From: UBA6016 sp964568395
GTDB taxonomy: Bacteria; Campylobacterota; Campylobacteria; Campylobacterales; UBA6016
Length of the DNA stretch: 62,189 bases
Direction: 5' to 3'
NCBI GenBank assembly: GCA_964568395.1
Contig: CAZMPN010000011.1
Location: forward strand, 1-62,189
Part shown: one piece after another, positions 26,233-34,343 of the stretch
How positions within the stretch are numbered: the stretch's first letter is position 1
How the letters are laid out: each line of letters begins with the position of its first letter
The notes under the pieces: model-generated
Seen by the model: the letters and a program-made list of their open reading frames with translations, nothing else
What the model was told of the DNA's origin: nothing
Databases searched by the model: none
Translations under genes and position numbers: made by a program

Positions 26233-26451
26233 ATGGCAAAAGTAATGTTAAGGGAAAAAGACGGCAAGGTAAAGTTCTATGTCGCAAAAAAGGACATGGA
26301 GGAGACGATACTCTCTATCGAGTTTGATAGCGACGAGAAATGGGGCGGCGAGACGAAAATCTCAAACGGCGACGTATGGCACATTCCGGTCGGCCCAAAA
26401 AAGCTTCCTTGCGAAGTGGAGGCGAAAAGGCTATCTATCGGCGGCGAATAG
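26233..26451 (+). CDS. nifT: NifT/FixU family protein
   Basis: Small protein of 72 residues matching the NifT/FixU family, whose genes normally sit just after nifHDK in diazotrophs and whose biochemical role is unsettled. Family positions are intact: KVMLRE at the N-terminus, FYVAKKDMEE (15-24), WGGE (37-40), NGDVWHIP, then LPCEVEAKRL (58-67). AAGGA lies 6 bases before the ATG. No nitrogenase structural gene or other nif gene is visible in this window. It is linked to the flavoprotein and aldo/keto reductase upstream. Confidence 0.9.
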   Translation: MAKVMLREKDGKVKFYVAKKDMEETILSIEFDSDEKWGGETKISNGDVWHIPVGPKKLPCEVEAKRLSIGGE

Positions 26452-26512
26452 TTTTGTCAGTTTCGAGTGCTAAAATAACCCTATATCCCAATACGCGTAA
26501 AAAGGGTGAATT

Positions 26513-29110
26513 ATGTCTTGGCACTCGAAAAATAAAGAGGATCTGCTAGAAGAGCTGCAAAGCCACCATATCAACGGGCTTAGCGAATCCGAAGCGATAC
26601 GCAGGCTGGAGCGTTACGGACAAAATATCGTCAAAAAACAGCAAAAACGCTCGCTGCTTATGCGTTTTGCGGCGCAGTTCCAAAGTTCGCTCATATATAT
26701 ATTGCTGGTTGCCGCGCTCATTGCCGCGCTAATGGGCGAAAGCGTAGACGCCGCGGTAATCTTCGGCGTAGTGCTGATAAACGCGATAGTCGGATGCATC
26801 CAGGAAGGCAAAGCGCAAAAGGCTATCGCGGCGCTTGACGATATGATGCCGACCTTCGCCGTCGTTATAAGGGACGGCAAAAGAAAACGCATGGACGCCA
26901 GGTTTGTCACGGTAGGCGATATAGTTCTTCTATCTTCCGGCGACAAAGTACCGGCCGACATAAGACTACTGGAAACAAACTCTCTTTGCGTCGACGAGTC
27001 TATACTTACAGGCGAATCGTTACCGGTTCAGAAAGAGGACGGCATACTCCACCACTCCACCCCCCTATCGGAAAGAACCAATATGGCCTATGCCGGTTCG
27101 CTGGTGACATACGGTCAAGGCTATGGCCTGGTAATCGGCATAGGCGATTTGACCGAGATAGGACAGATAGCCGAGCTTTTGAAGAGCACCAAAAAGCTTG
27201 AGACTCCGCTTTTGAAAAAAATAGACGAACTAGGCCGTCTTATACTCATTTTTGTCGTAGGGCTATCGGCGGTTACGCTCGTTATCGGCATGGCCAGAGG
27301 CGAGAGCTTCGAAGATATGCTGATGGCGTCCGTTGCTCTTGCGGTCGGAGCGATACCGGAAGGTTTGCCGGCCGCGATGACTATCATGCTCGCCATCGGA
27401 GTTTCGGCCATGGCGGCCAAAAACGCCATCATCCGCTCCCTTCCATCGGTAGAGACGCTCGGAAGCGCCACGGTGATATGCTCCGATAAAACCGGAACTC
27501 TAACGAAAAACGAGATGACCGTCCAAAAACTATATGTAGGCGGACACTATTATACGGTGAGCGGGATTGGATACGGGGCGGACGGGAAGATAGACGGGGA
27601 GCCGAGCGAAGAGCTGGATCGACTGCTTTTGATAGGGGCGCTTTGCAACGATTCCGATTTAAAGGAGGTGAACAATCAGGTTGTCGCGGTGGGGGATCCT
27701 ACCGAGGCGGCCCTGATAGTCGCCGCCCAAAAAGCCTCCATCTCGAAAGAGGAGTCCGCGGGAGCTTATCCTAGGCTTGATGTTCTGGCTTTCGAGTCGG
27801 ATAGGCAATTTATGGCCACCCTCCATAAGGCGGATAAAAAAAATTTGTTATTTTTTAAAGGTTCCGTAGAGAAAATAGGGGAGCTTTGCGGCGGCATTCC
27901 GGAAGGGATAGCCGAGGAGTTCGCCAGGGACGGCCTTAGGGTGTTGGCTTTCGCATACAAAGAAGTAGGAGAGGATGTCGAAAAGATTGAGAGCTGGATG
28001 CTTTCAGAGACCATTTTTGTAGGGTTTGCGGCGATGATGGATCCGCCTAGGGACGAAGCCAAGAGCGCGGTGGAGATATGCAAAAAAGCCGGAATCGGCG
28101 TTAAGATGATTACCGGGGATCACGCCGTTACCGCCGTAAATATCGCAAAAAAGCTGGGTATATGCGGCCATAGCGCGGAGGCCGTGACCGGGAGCGTGCT
28201 TGCCGAAATGGACGATGTAGCGCTCATGGAGTGCGTAAAGGAGACAAACGTCTATGCGAGAGTCGCCCCGCAGCAAAAGTTGAGACTCGTCGAGGCTATG
28301 CAGGCGAACGGCGAAGTGGTGGCCATGACCGGAGACGGCGTCAACGACGCTCCGGCGCTAAAGAGGGCCGACATAGGCATAGCTATGGGCAAGGGCGGCA
28401 CCGACGTATCAAAAGAGGCCGCCGATATGGTGCTCTCGGACGACAATTTCGCTTCGATCGTATATGCGGTAGAAGAGGGGCGCAACGTATACGAGAAGTT
28501 TATCAAGTTTATCATCTGGACCCTTCCTACGAACATAGGCGAGGGAATGGTTATATTTTTTGCCGTCCTTTCAGGCGCGGCATTGCCTATCTTGCCGACC
28601 CAGGTGCTTTGGATCAATATGACGACCGCCGTATTGTTAGGGCTTATGCTGGTATTCGAGCCGAACGAAAAAGACGTGATGTCTAGAAAGCCTAGGCTCC
28701 AATCCGCTCCGGTGGTCTCCGCCCGTATGCTTCTTAGGATGCTTATAGTCGGTATATTGATGCTTTTCGGAGCTTTTTTTATGTTCGAATACGAACTCTC
28801 CGGCGGAGCGTCCCAGGAGTATGCCAGAAGCGTGGCGGTTACGGTTTTTATATCCATAGAGATATTCTATCTTTATAGCTGCCGCTCTCTTTACGGCTGT
28901 GCGTTCAAAAGCGGATTCTTCGCAAATAAGCCGCTTTTGCTCGGAGTAGGCTTGATGCTCTTTTTGCAGGGGCTGTTTTTGTATGCGCCGTTTATGAACG
29001 ATATATTCGGCAGCGCCCCTCTCGAACCGGAAAGCGTCGCCGTCTCGATTGGCATAGGGTTTCTTGTTATGCTTGTCGTGGAAGCCGAAAAAAAATGGCT
29101 CAAGCTGTAA
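26513..29110 (+). CDS. P2-type cation-transporting ATPase
   Basis: Membrane P-type ATPase of 865 residues. The order of domains is: N-terminal cation ATPase domain, actuator (LTGES), phosphorylation Asp325 in CSDKTGTLTKNE, nucleotide-binding domain, hinge GDGVNDAPALKRADIGIAMG and about ten membrane segments. M4 has PEGLP with Glu283, as in calcium pumps. M6 reads NMTTA (702-706), with Ala706 where SERCA has an essential Asp. This M6 form is seen in bacterial CtpF-like pumps, so the transported ion (calcium, sodium or another) is uncertain. The start has AAGGGTG about 7 bases upstream. It overlaps the next gene by 16 bases. Confidence 0.92.
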   Translation: MSWHSKNKEDLLEELQSHHINGLSESEAIRRLERYGQNIVKKQQKRSLLMRFAAQFQSSLIYILLVAALIAALMGESVDAAVIFGVVLINAIVGCIQEGKAQKAIAALDDMMPTFAVVIRDGKRKRMDARFVTVGDIVLLSSGDKVPADIRLLETNSLCVDESILTGESLPVQKEDGILHHSTPLSERTNMAYAGSLVTYGQGYGLVIGIGDLTEIGQIAELLKSTKKLETPLLKKIDELGRLILIFVVGLSAVTLVIGMARGESFEDMLMASVALAVGAIPEGLPAAMTIMLAIGVSAMAAKNAIIRSLPSVETLGSATVICSDKTGTLTKNEMTVQKLYVGGHYYTVSGIGYGADGKIDGEPSEELDRLLLIGALCNDSDLKEVNNQVVAVGDPTEAALIVAAQKASISKEESAGAYPRLDVLAFESDRQFMATLHKADKKNLLFFKGSVEKIGELCGGIPEGIAEEFARDGLRVLAFAYKEVGEDVEKIESWMLSETIFVGFAAMMDPPRDEAKSAVEICKKAGIGVKMITGDHAVTAVNIAKKLGICGHSAEAVTGSVLAEMDDVALMECVKETNVYARVAPQQKLRLVEAMQANGEVVAMTGDGVNDAPALKRADIGIAMGKGGTDVSKEAADMVLSDDNFASIVYAVEEGRNVYEKFIKFIIWTLPTNIGEGMVIFFAVLSGAALPILPTQVLWINMTTAVLLGLMLVFEPNEKDVMSRKPRLQSAPVVSARMLLRMLIVGILMLFGAFFMFEYELSGGASQEYARSVAVTVFISIEIFYLYSCRSLYGCAFKSGFFANKPLLLGVGLMLFLQGLFLYAPFMNDIFGSAPLEPESVAVSIGIGFLVMLVVEAEKKWLKL

Positions 29111-29751
29111 ACCGTATTCCGCTTGCGGCAAAAACGGCATACACGATGTTTGTCGCGCTTCTGGCGCCGTACTATCTAAAAGAGTATGGGCCTACAAATT
29201 TTCTCTACTTTTGCGACGTCGCATTGGCGCTTACGCTGCTCTCTGTGTGGAGCGAAAAGCCGCTTTTCGTGTCGGCGGCCGTCGTCGGCATACTGTTGCC
29301 CCAGTCGTTATGGATGGCTGATTTCATAGGATCTCTCTTCGGGCTGCCTATTACTGGAATGACGGCCTATATGTTTGACGGTAGGATTCCGCCGTTTACC
29401 AGATTCCTCTCTTTTTACCACTTCTGGCTGCCGCTCTTTGCTTTATGGTGCGTACATAGGCTCGGATACGATAAAAGGGCGTTTAGGTTTTGGAGCGTTA
29501 TCGCGGTGGCTTTGCTCATCGTCTGCTATCTATTTATGCCGCCCCCTCCGGCCCCAGTCGACAATCCGTCGCTGCCGGTAAACATCAACTACGTTTTCGG
29601 GCCGAGCGACAAAGAGGCGCAGACGTGGCTGCATCCGCATCTATATTTCGGGCTGTATACGCTATTTTTGGTTTTTGCGGTGTTTTTGCCTACGCATCTG
29701 CTGTTAAAGAGGTTTTATAAAGACAAAACAAATATAATTTGTGCCCGATAG
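29095..29751 (+). CDS. uncharacterised multi-pass membrane protein
   Basis: Hydrophobic protein of 218 residues that I do not recognise. About six membrane segments can be seen (roughly 12-27, 36-52, 55-75, 100-122, 133-150, 182-205). A Pro-rich stretch (MPPPPAPVDNPSLP, about 148-161) is followed by a polar loop that should face one side of the membrane. The C-terminus is basic. The start overlaps the ATPase gene by 16 bases, so the two are probably co-translated. A partner or accessory role for the pump is possible but unsupported. Confidence 0.75.
   Translation: MAQAVNRIPLAAKTAYTMFVALLAPYYLKEYGPTNFLYFCDVALALTLLSVWSEKPLFVSAAVVGILLPQSLWMADFIGSLFGLPITGMTAYMFDGRIPPFTRFLSFYHFWLPLFALWCVHRLGYDKRAFRFWSVIAVALLIVCYLFMPPPPAPVDNPSLPVNINYVFGPSDKEAQTWLHPHLYFGLYTLFLVFAVFLPTHLLLKRFYKDKTNIICAR
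29733..29738 (+). promoter_or_regulatory. possible -10 box for the CsgG-like gene
   Basis: TATAAT lies inside the last codons of the preceding membrane protein gene, about 40 bases before the next start. A strong RBS (AAAGGTGA) follows. No good -35 is visible. Confidence 0.4.
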
Positions 29752-29777
29752 TAAATAACATTTAAAGGTGATTGTAA

Positions 29778-30542
29778 ATGAATGTATCTAGGTTTGCAGC
29801 TTCCTCTGTTGTTGCCTCAATTCTGTGCGTTTCCTCATTGTTCGCCGATGCGGATACGAAAGTTCAGACAATAGAAGTACCGGTTGATAAATGTGCGGCT
29901 CCGGTCTTGTCGATAGCCATTAACGACATAGATTGCAAAGCCCAATCTTGTCAGGATACCGGCGTTCCAAGCGGCGGTTTTGCGGCGCTTGCCGGAATCA
30001 TAGGTGGGCAAGGCAACGTTAAAGGGATAGGAAACGGCGTAAAAAGTATGCTTTCTAATGCGATAAAAGAGACAAAATGTTTCAAGGTTGTCGATCTGGA
30101 ACAATTCGAAAAGATGAAAAAGATGCTTGCGGCGACGGGGCAGGAAGTGAAACCGCCTAAAATAGATATAGTCATCGGAGGCACCGTTTCTTCGATAGAT
30201 GTAAGCAAAGAAGGCGGCGCGCTGGGCGGAGGCATGATCCCTGTTTTGGGTCTGATTTCCAAAAATACATCAAAGGCAAGTATAGGTGTTGATTTTTACA
30301 CCATGAACCCGTCTACTCTGGAAATGGGCGACTCTAAAAGCTTTAAGGCCGACAGCGAAAAGAGTTCGTGGGGGTTTGGCGCGGTAGCGGGACCTGCCGG
30401 CGGGGGCTGGAGCGTTACTAAAAACGTTGCGCTTGATAACGTAATCCGCGATGTAGTATTTAGCGCCACAAATTACCTTGTTGAAACATATGCCAAGGAT
30501 AAAATAGTAGAAAAAGCAAAGCCTTTGGCCAAAGCCGACTAA
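29778..30542 (+). CDS. CsgG/HfaB-like secreted protein
   Basis: Exported protein of 254 residues. A signal peptide (about 1-24, ending SLFADA) is followed by a domain resembling CsgG/HfaB-type proteins. The GNGVKSMLSNAIKETKCFKVVDLEQF segment (residues 85-111) has the alpha/beta pattern of that family, followed by VIGGTVSSIDV. A Gly-rich stretch (GFGAVAGPAGGG) precedes the C-terminal helix. CsgG itself is a lipoprotein pore; here no lipobox cysteine is placed correctly, so it is probably a soluble periplasmic relative. No curli genes are nearby. It ends 43 bp from a convergent gene. Confidence 0.68.
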   Translation: MNVSRFAASSVVASILCVSSLFADADTKVQTIEVPVDKCAAPVLSIAINDIDCKAQSCQDTGVPSGGFAALAGIIGGQGNVKGIGNGVKSMLSNAIKETKCFKVVDLEQFEKMKKMLAATGQEVKPPKIDIVIGGTVSSIDVSKEGGALGGGMIPVLGLISKNTSKASIGVDFYTMNPSTLEMGDSKSFKADSEKSSWGFGAVAGPAGGGWSVTKNVALDNVIRDVVFSATNYLVETYAKDKIVEKAKPLAKAD

Positions 30543-30585
30543 GTTTTAATTTAGAGGAGTAGTCAAAAGGCTCTTTTTGCGTCGG

Positions 30586-31254
30586 CTACTCCCTTCGCAA
30601 CACCTTGTCGACTATCTTTTCAAAAAACGGGATAGGCTTAAATTCGCGCTCCAGCTTCTCCCTGTCTAGCGTCTTGGCGAACTCCGCCGGGTCGTGCGGG
30701 GCGTCTTTGCTTTTTTTGGAGTAGAGCTCTACGAATAGGTCGATAAGCCCGGTGCGCGCATGCTTGATATGCCCAAACGGCCAAAATCTGAGCTGGTTGG
30801 TATGCTCGAGCGGCACCCCTTTTTTGTAGTGCAGGTAGAGCATGCTTCCCAGTCCCGCTCTGTCGGCGCCGGATTTGCAGTGTATCAGCACCGGGTACTC
30901 TATTTCTTGGTATACTTCTCTGAATTTTTCAAGCGTTTTTACTTCCGGGATTTTTCGCGAGTACGCCTCTATGTATACTAGCTTCACGCCCATCTGTTCG
31001 CACACCTTCTCCTCGAGCGCGCGTAAAGGGGAGTTTCTCTCGTATCCCCTTAGGTTTAGCACTGTTTTTATGCCGTGTTTTTTGATGATACGCCTTAGCT
31101 GGTATGTCGTAGGCTGGCTGGAGCGAAATGCGTGTTCGTCTATTCGGTGGAAGTTGCGCCTGAATACGTTCGTGATGTTGTGTTCCACTACCATTGCGTA
31201 AAACTGGGCGTATATGCGGCCAAAAAAGCTGTCTATGTTTATCGGTTTTTTCAA
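30586..31254 (-). CDS. tyrosine/dual-specificity phosphatase-like protein
   Basis: Protein of 223 residues with a cysteine-based phosphatase loop, HCKSGADRAG, giving Cys126 and Arg132 of the CX5R motif. RIDEHAFRSSQPT and GIKTVLNLRG resemble the Siw14/DSP-like fold. The usual general-acid Asp is not obvious. The TTG start at 31254 has AAGGA 5 bases upstream, fits the local TTG habit and just clears the ABC transporter stop; an ATG at 31284 would add ten residues and overlap it by 29 bases. It is the last gene of the murJ-cysS-ABC transporter run. Substrate unknown. Confidence 0.82.
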   Translation of the reverse strand: MKKPINIDSFFGRIYAQFYAMVVEHNITNVFRRNFHRIDEHAFRSSQPTTYQLRRIIKKHGIKTVLNLRGYERNSPLRALEEKVCEQMGVKLVYIEAYSRKIPEVKTLEKFREVYQEIEYPVLIHCKSGADRAGLGSMLYLHYKKGVPLEHTNQLRFWPFGHIKHARTGLIDLFVELYSKKSKDAPHDPAEFAKTLDREKLEREFKPIPFFEKIVDKVLRRE

Positions 31255-31255
31255 A

Positions 31256-32962
31256 CTATTCCTTTGCGGCGTAAAGCTTGGCATACTCTTCGCATGATGA
31301 GAGCAGCTCTTCCTCGCTTCCTTGGCAGACTATCCGTCCGTCTTTGAAAAGCGCTATTTTTGAGGCGGATTTTACGGTAGAGAGTCTGTGCGCTATCAGA
31401 ATCACTATCCTCTCTTTCGCTATTTCGGCGGTTGCCTTCATGACCTCCGCCTCACTCTCGTTGTCAAGCGCGCTCGTGGCCTCGTCCATGATAAGTATCG
31501 AAGGCTTCTTATAGAGTGCCCTGGCTATGGCTATCCTCTGTCTTTGCCCTCCGGAGAGGTTTGCGCCAAACTCCTCCAAAACCGTATGCATGCCGTTTGG
31601 CAAATGTTTGACGAAAGCGTATGCGTGTGCGGCTTTCAACGCTTCGTTTATCCTGTCTTCGTCTATCTCTTCGCCGTAGGCCACGTTTGCGGCTACCGTG
31701 TCGTTCATGATATATACTCTTTGGCTGACGACCGCCACCTTGCTTCTTAGGCTGCCAAGCGTATACGAGTTGATATTCTCCCCGTCTATCATGATTTTTC
31801 CGGATGTAGGATCATAAAATCTTAGAAGCAGGGAGACTAGCGAGCTTTTGCCGCCGCCGCTCTGTCCCACGAGCGCCGTCATTTCACCTTTTTTGAACGT
31901 TATCGAGACATCCTTTAGCGCCGCTTTGCCATCGTAAGCAAGCACTACGTCTTTGACCTCTATCGTTCGAGGTTCGCCTGAAAGCTCTTTTTCGCCGCCC
32001 AATATCGTAGGCTTGACGTCGAAAAGCTCCCTGATCCTTCTGTTCGCCGCTATCGCGTCTTGGAATTTGTTGAATACGCTAGATAGCTGCCTTATAGGAG
32101 TGTATAGCAAAAAAAGCGCGGTCAAAAACGAGAAGAACTCGCCTACGCTAAGCTTTCCTTCCATTACCTCGGAGCCGCCTATATATATGACCACCGCCGC
32201 GGCCGCGGCTCCTAGTATCTCCATCAGCGGATTCACGGCTTCGGCCGTTTTTACGCTTTTCATGTCTATCCGTAGCGAATTTGCCGTGTGCGTCTGAAAT
32301 CTTTTAGACTCAAACTCTTCCGTGCAGTTTGCCTTTATCATCTCTATGTTGTTAAAGATCTCGCTAAGATGCGCCGTAATATCGGAGTTTATCTCCTGTG
32401 ATTTTTTGGACAGCTTCCTCATTCTGTTTGCAAGCAGCGTTAGCGGATAGAACGCGATCGGCAGCACCACAAGCCCTATGAAGGCGAGCTTTGGGCTTTG
32501 GTATATTACCGTTGCGACTAGCGCTATCGCCGTCAGCCCCTCTTTTATCATAGTGGCTAGATAGCTGGATACGGCGGATTGGATGCGGCCTATGTCGTTT
32601 GTAAGGCGGCTTATCAGTTCGCCGCCTCTGGCGCGGACGAAGAACGATATGTCGGCGCCCATCAGGCTGCCTAGCAGTCCGTCCCTGACTCGTCTTACTA
32701 TGTCCTTGCCGATAAACGAGATGAAGTACGCCTCCAAAAAAGCGCCTACGCTCTTTGCCGTATATACCGCTACGAGCGCCAAAGGAAGAAGCGCCAGCAT
32801 CGAAGCGTCCTTTTTGATGAATATCTCATCGAGCACCGGTTTTATCAGGTAGGCTATAGCCGCGGTAGCCGCAGAGGTCATGACTACGCCTATTAACACG
32901 ATTACGAACTCTTTTTTGTACTCTTTGTAAAAATGCGAATACGATTTTAGAAACTCGAACAC
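31256..32962 (-). CDS. ABC transporter, fused permease-ATPase (MsbA-like)
   Basis: Half-transporter of 568 residues. Six membrane segments occupy about 1-310 (ABC exporter type 1) and the nucleotide-binding domain follows. Walker A is GQSGGGKSS, signature LSGGQRQRIAIARAL, Walker B ILIMDEATSALD, with the switch His in AHRLSTV. It should work as a homodimer. Similarity and its neighbours (murJ, envelope genes) suggest export of lipid A-core (MsbA) or another lipid or glycan, but the substrate is not proven. It lies one base after the cysS stop. Confidence 0.88.
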   Translation of the reverse strand: MFEFLKSYSHFYKEYKKEFVIVLIGVVMTSAATAAIAYLIKPVLDEIFIKKDASMLALLPLALVAVYTAKSVGAFLEAYFISFIGKDIVRRVRDGLLGSLMGADISFFVRARGGELISRLTNDIGRIQSAVSSYLATMIKEGLTAIALVATVIYQSPKLAFIGLVVLPIAFYPLTLLANRMRKLSKKSQEINSDITAHLSEIFNNIEMIKANCTEEFESKRFQTHTANSLRIDMKSVKTAEAVNPLMEILGAAAAAVVIYIGGSEVMEGKLSVGEFFSFLTALFLLYTPIRQLSSVFNKFQDAIAANRRIRELFDVKPTILGGEKELSGEPRTIEVKDVVLAYDGKAALKDVSITFKKGEMTALVGQSGGGKSSLVSLLLRFYDPTSGKIMIDGENINSYTLGSLRSKVAVVSQRVYIMNDTVAANVAYGEEIDEDRINEALKAAHAYAFVKHLPNGMHTVLEEFGANLSGGQRQRIAIARALYKKPSILIMDEATSALDNESEAEVMKATAEIAKERIVILIAHRLSTVKSASKIALFKDGRIVCQGSEEELLSSCEEYAKLYAAKE

Positions 32963-32963
32963 C

Positions 32964-34343
32964 TTACAACTTCTCCCATACGGTTCCGCTTGCCGTATCC
33001 ATAAGCTCTACACCCATCTTTTTCAGTTCGTCCCTTATCGTGTCGGCCGTCGCGAACTCTTTGGCCTTCTTCGCCTCGCCCCTTTTTGTTACTAGCTCCT
33101 CTATCTTCGCTTTGTCTTCGTCCGATACGCCAAGCTGGAAGTATTCGCTTGGATTTTTGACGCCTACGCCGAGAACGTTCGCCGCGAGGGAAAGCGCGTA
33201 TGCCGCTTCGCCTTTTGCCTCTTTGTCCTTTGGATTTTTATCCATCGCCTCGTTCGCCGCCTGTATCCTCTCGTCCAGGCTCGCAAGGGCTTTCGATATA
33301 TTCAGGTCATCTTCCAGCGCGTCCAGAAACTCTTTTTTAAACTCTGTATCCTCTATTTCCGCTATGCCGTCCACTCTTTTTTTGAGGCGGTAGAGCTTGT
33401 CAAGTCTTTTTTTGGACGCCTCCAGATCCTCTAGGCTGAAGTTGAAGTTTGCACGGTAGTGCGTTGTCAGCAGATAGAACCTGATGATTTCGCCGTCATA
33501 CTTTGCTAGCGCGTCACGCAAGAAAAAGCTGTTGCCAAGAGATTTACTCATCTTCTCCCCGCCTATCGTAACAAAGCCGTTATGCATCCAGACTCGCGAG
33601 AGCTCCTGACCGTATCCGCACCTGGTTTGGGCCGCTTCGTTCTCGTGATGAGGAAACAAAAGGTCGCTTCCGCCACCGTGTATGTCTATCTGGTATTCAC
33701 CCTCTTTGGCGATATGTTTTTTTATCATCGCGGAGCACTCTATGTGCCATCCCGGGCGCCCTCTGCCAAAAGGCGAATCGAAGCTGACCGGTTCGCCTTC
33801 TTTGGCGCTTTTCCAGAGTACGAAATCCTTGTCGTTTCGTTTCTCGCTTGCTTCAAGGCGGCTTACCGTTTCGTCCAGCTTGTGTCCAGAGAGGCTTAGG
33901 TACTTATCGTCCTTTGCGGCGTCGAAGTATACGTCGCCGCTCGGCGTTTGGTACGCAAATCCTTTTTCTATAAGCACGCTTATAAGCCTTGTCATATCGC
34001 CTATACACTCCGTGGCTTTTGGCTCGACGTCCGGAGAGAGGCAGTTTAGTTTTGCCATCTCTTTTTTATAGCTTTCATAATATTTAGAGGTTATCTCTTC
34101 TAGACTTTTGCCGCTTAGAGCCATCTTTTTGAGAATTTTGTCATCTATATCCGTAATATTTCTGGCAAATGTTACTTTTTTGCCGACGGCTCTAAGCGTG
34201 CGCACGAGCAGGTCGAAAGCGACGGCGCTTCTGGCGTGCCCGAGATGCGCGTCGTCGTATACGGTCGGGCCGCATACGTAGAGCCTGACGTCCTCCTCTG
34301 TTATCTCCATCTTTTGTTTCGTCTTAGAATCGTAGATATGCAA
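32964..34343 (-). CDS. cysS: cysteinyl-tRNA synthetase
   Basis: Class I aminoacyl-tRNA synthetase that charges tRNA-Cys, 459 residues. The HIGH motif appears as AHLGHARS, and the zinc site includes the Cys of LYVCGPTVYDD. The KMSKS motif is in GEKMSKSLGNSF. The C-terminal helical anticodon-binding domain ends the protein. Its start overlaps the murJ 3' end by 20 bases. The murJ-cysS-ABC exporter order is found in other Campylobacterota. Confidence 0.97.
   Translation of the reverse strand: MHIYDSKTKQKMEITEEDVRLYVCGPTVYDDAHLGHARSAVAFDLLVRTLRAVGKKVTFARNITDIDDKILKKMALSGKSLEEITSKYYESYKKEMAKLNCLSPDVEPKATECIGDMTRLISVLIEKGFAYQTPSGDVYFDAAKDDKYLSLSGHKLDETVSRLEASEKRNDKDFVLWKSAKEGEPVSFDSPFGRGRPGWHIECSAMIKKHIAKEGEYQIDIHGGGSDLLFPHHENEAAQTRCGYGQELSRVWMHNGFVTIGGEKMSKSLGNSFFLRDALAKYDGEIIRFYLLTTHYRANFNFSLEDLEASKKRLDKLYRLKKRVDGIAEIEDTEFKKEFLDALEDDLNISKALASLDERIQAANEAMDKNPKDKEAKGEAAYALSLAANVLGVGVKNPSEYFQLGVSDEDKAKIEELVTKRGEAKKAKEFATADTIRDELKKMGVELMDTASGTVWEKL

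Noticed and set aside
26465..26473. GAGTGCTAA sequence before the P-type ATPase gene, like one half of a CIRCE element
   Set aside because: The matching left arm (TTAGCACTC nine bases upstream) is absent; the bases there read AATAGTTTT. A half site by chance is more likely.
30554..30592. GGAGTAG and CTACTCC arms around the convergent end of the CsgG-like and phosphatase genes, as a bidirectional terminator
   Set aside because: The loop is 23 bases and neither strand has a following T tract, so a functional terminator cannot be supported.
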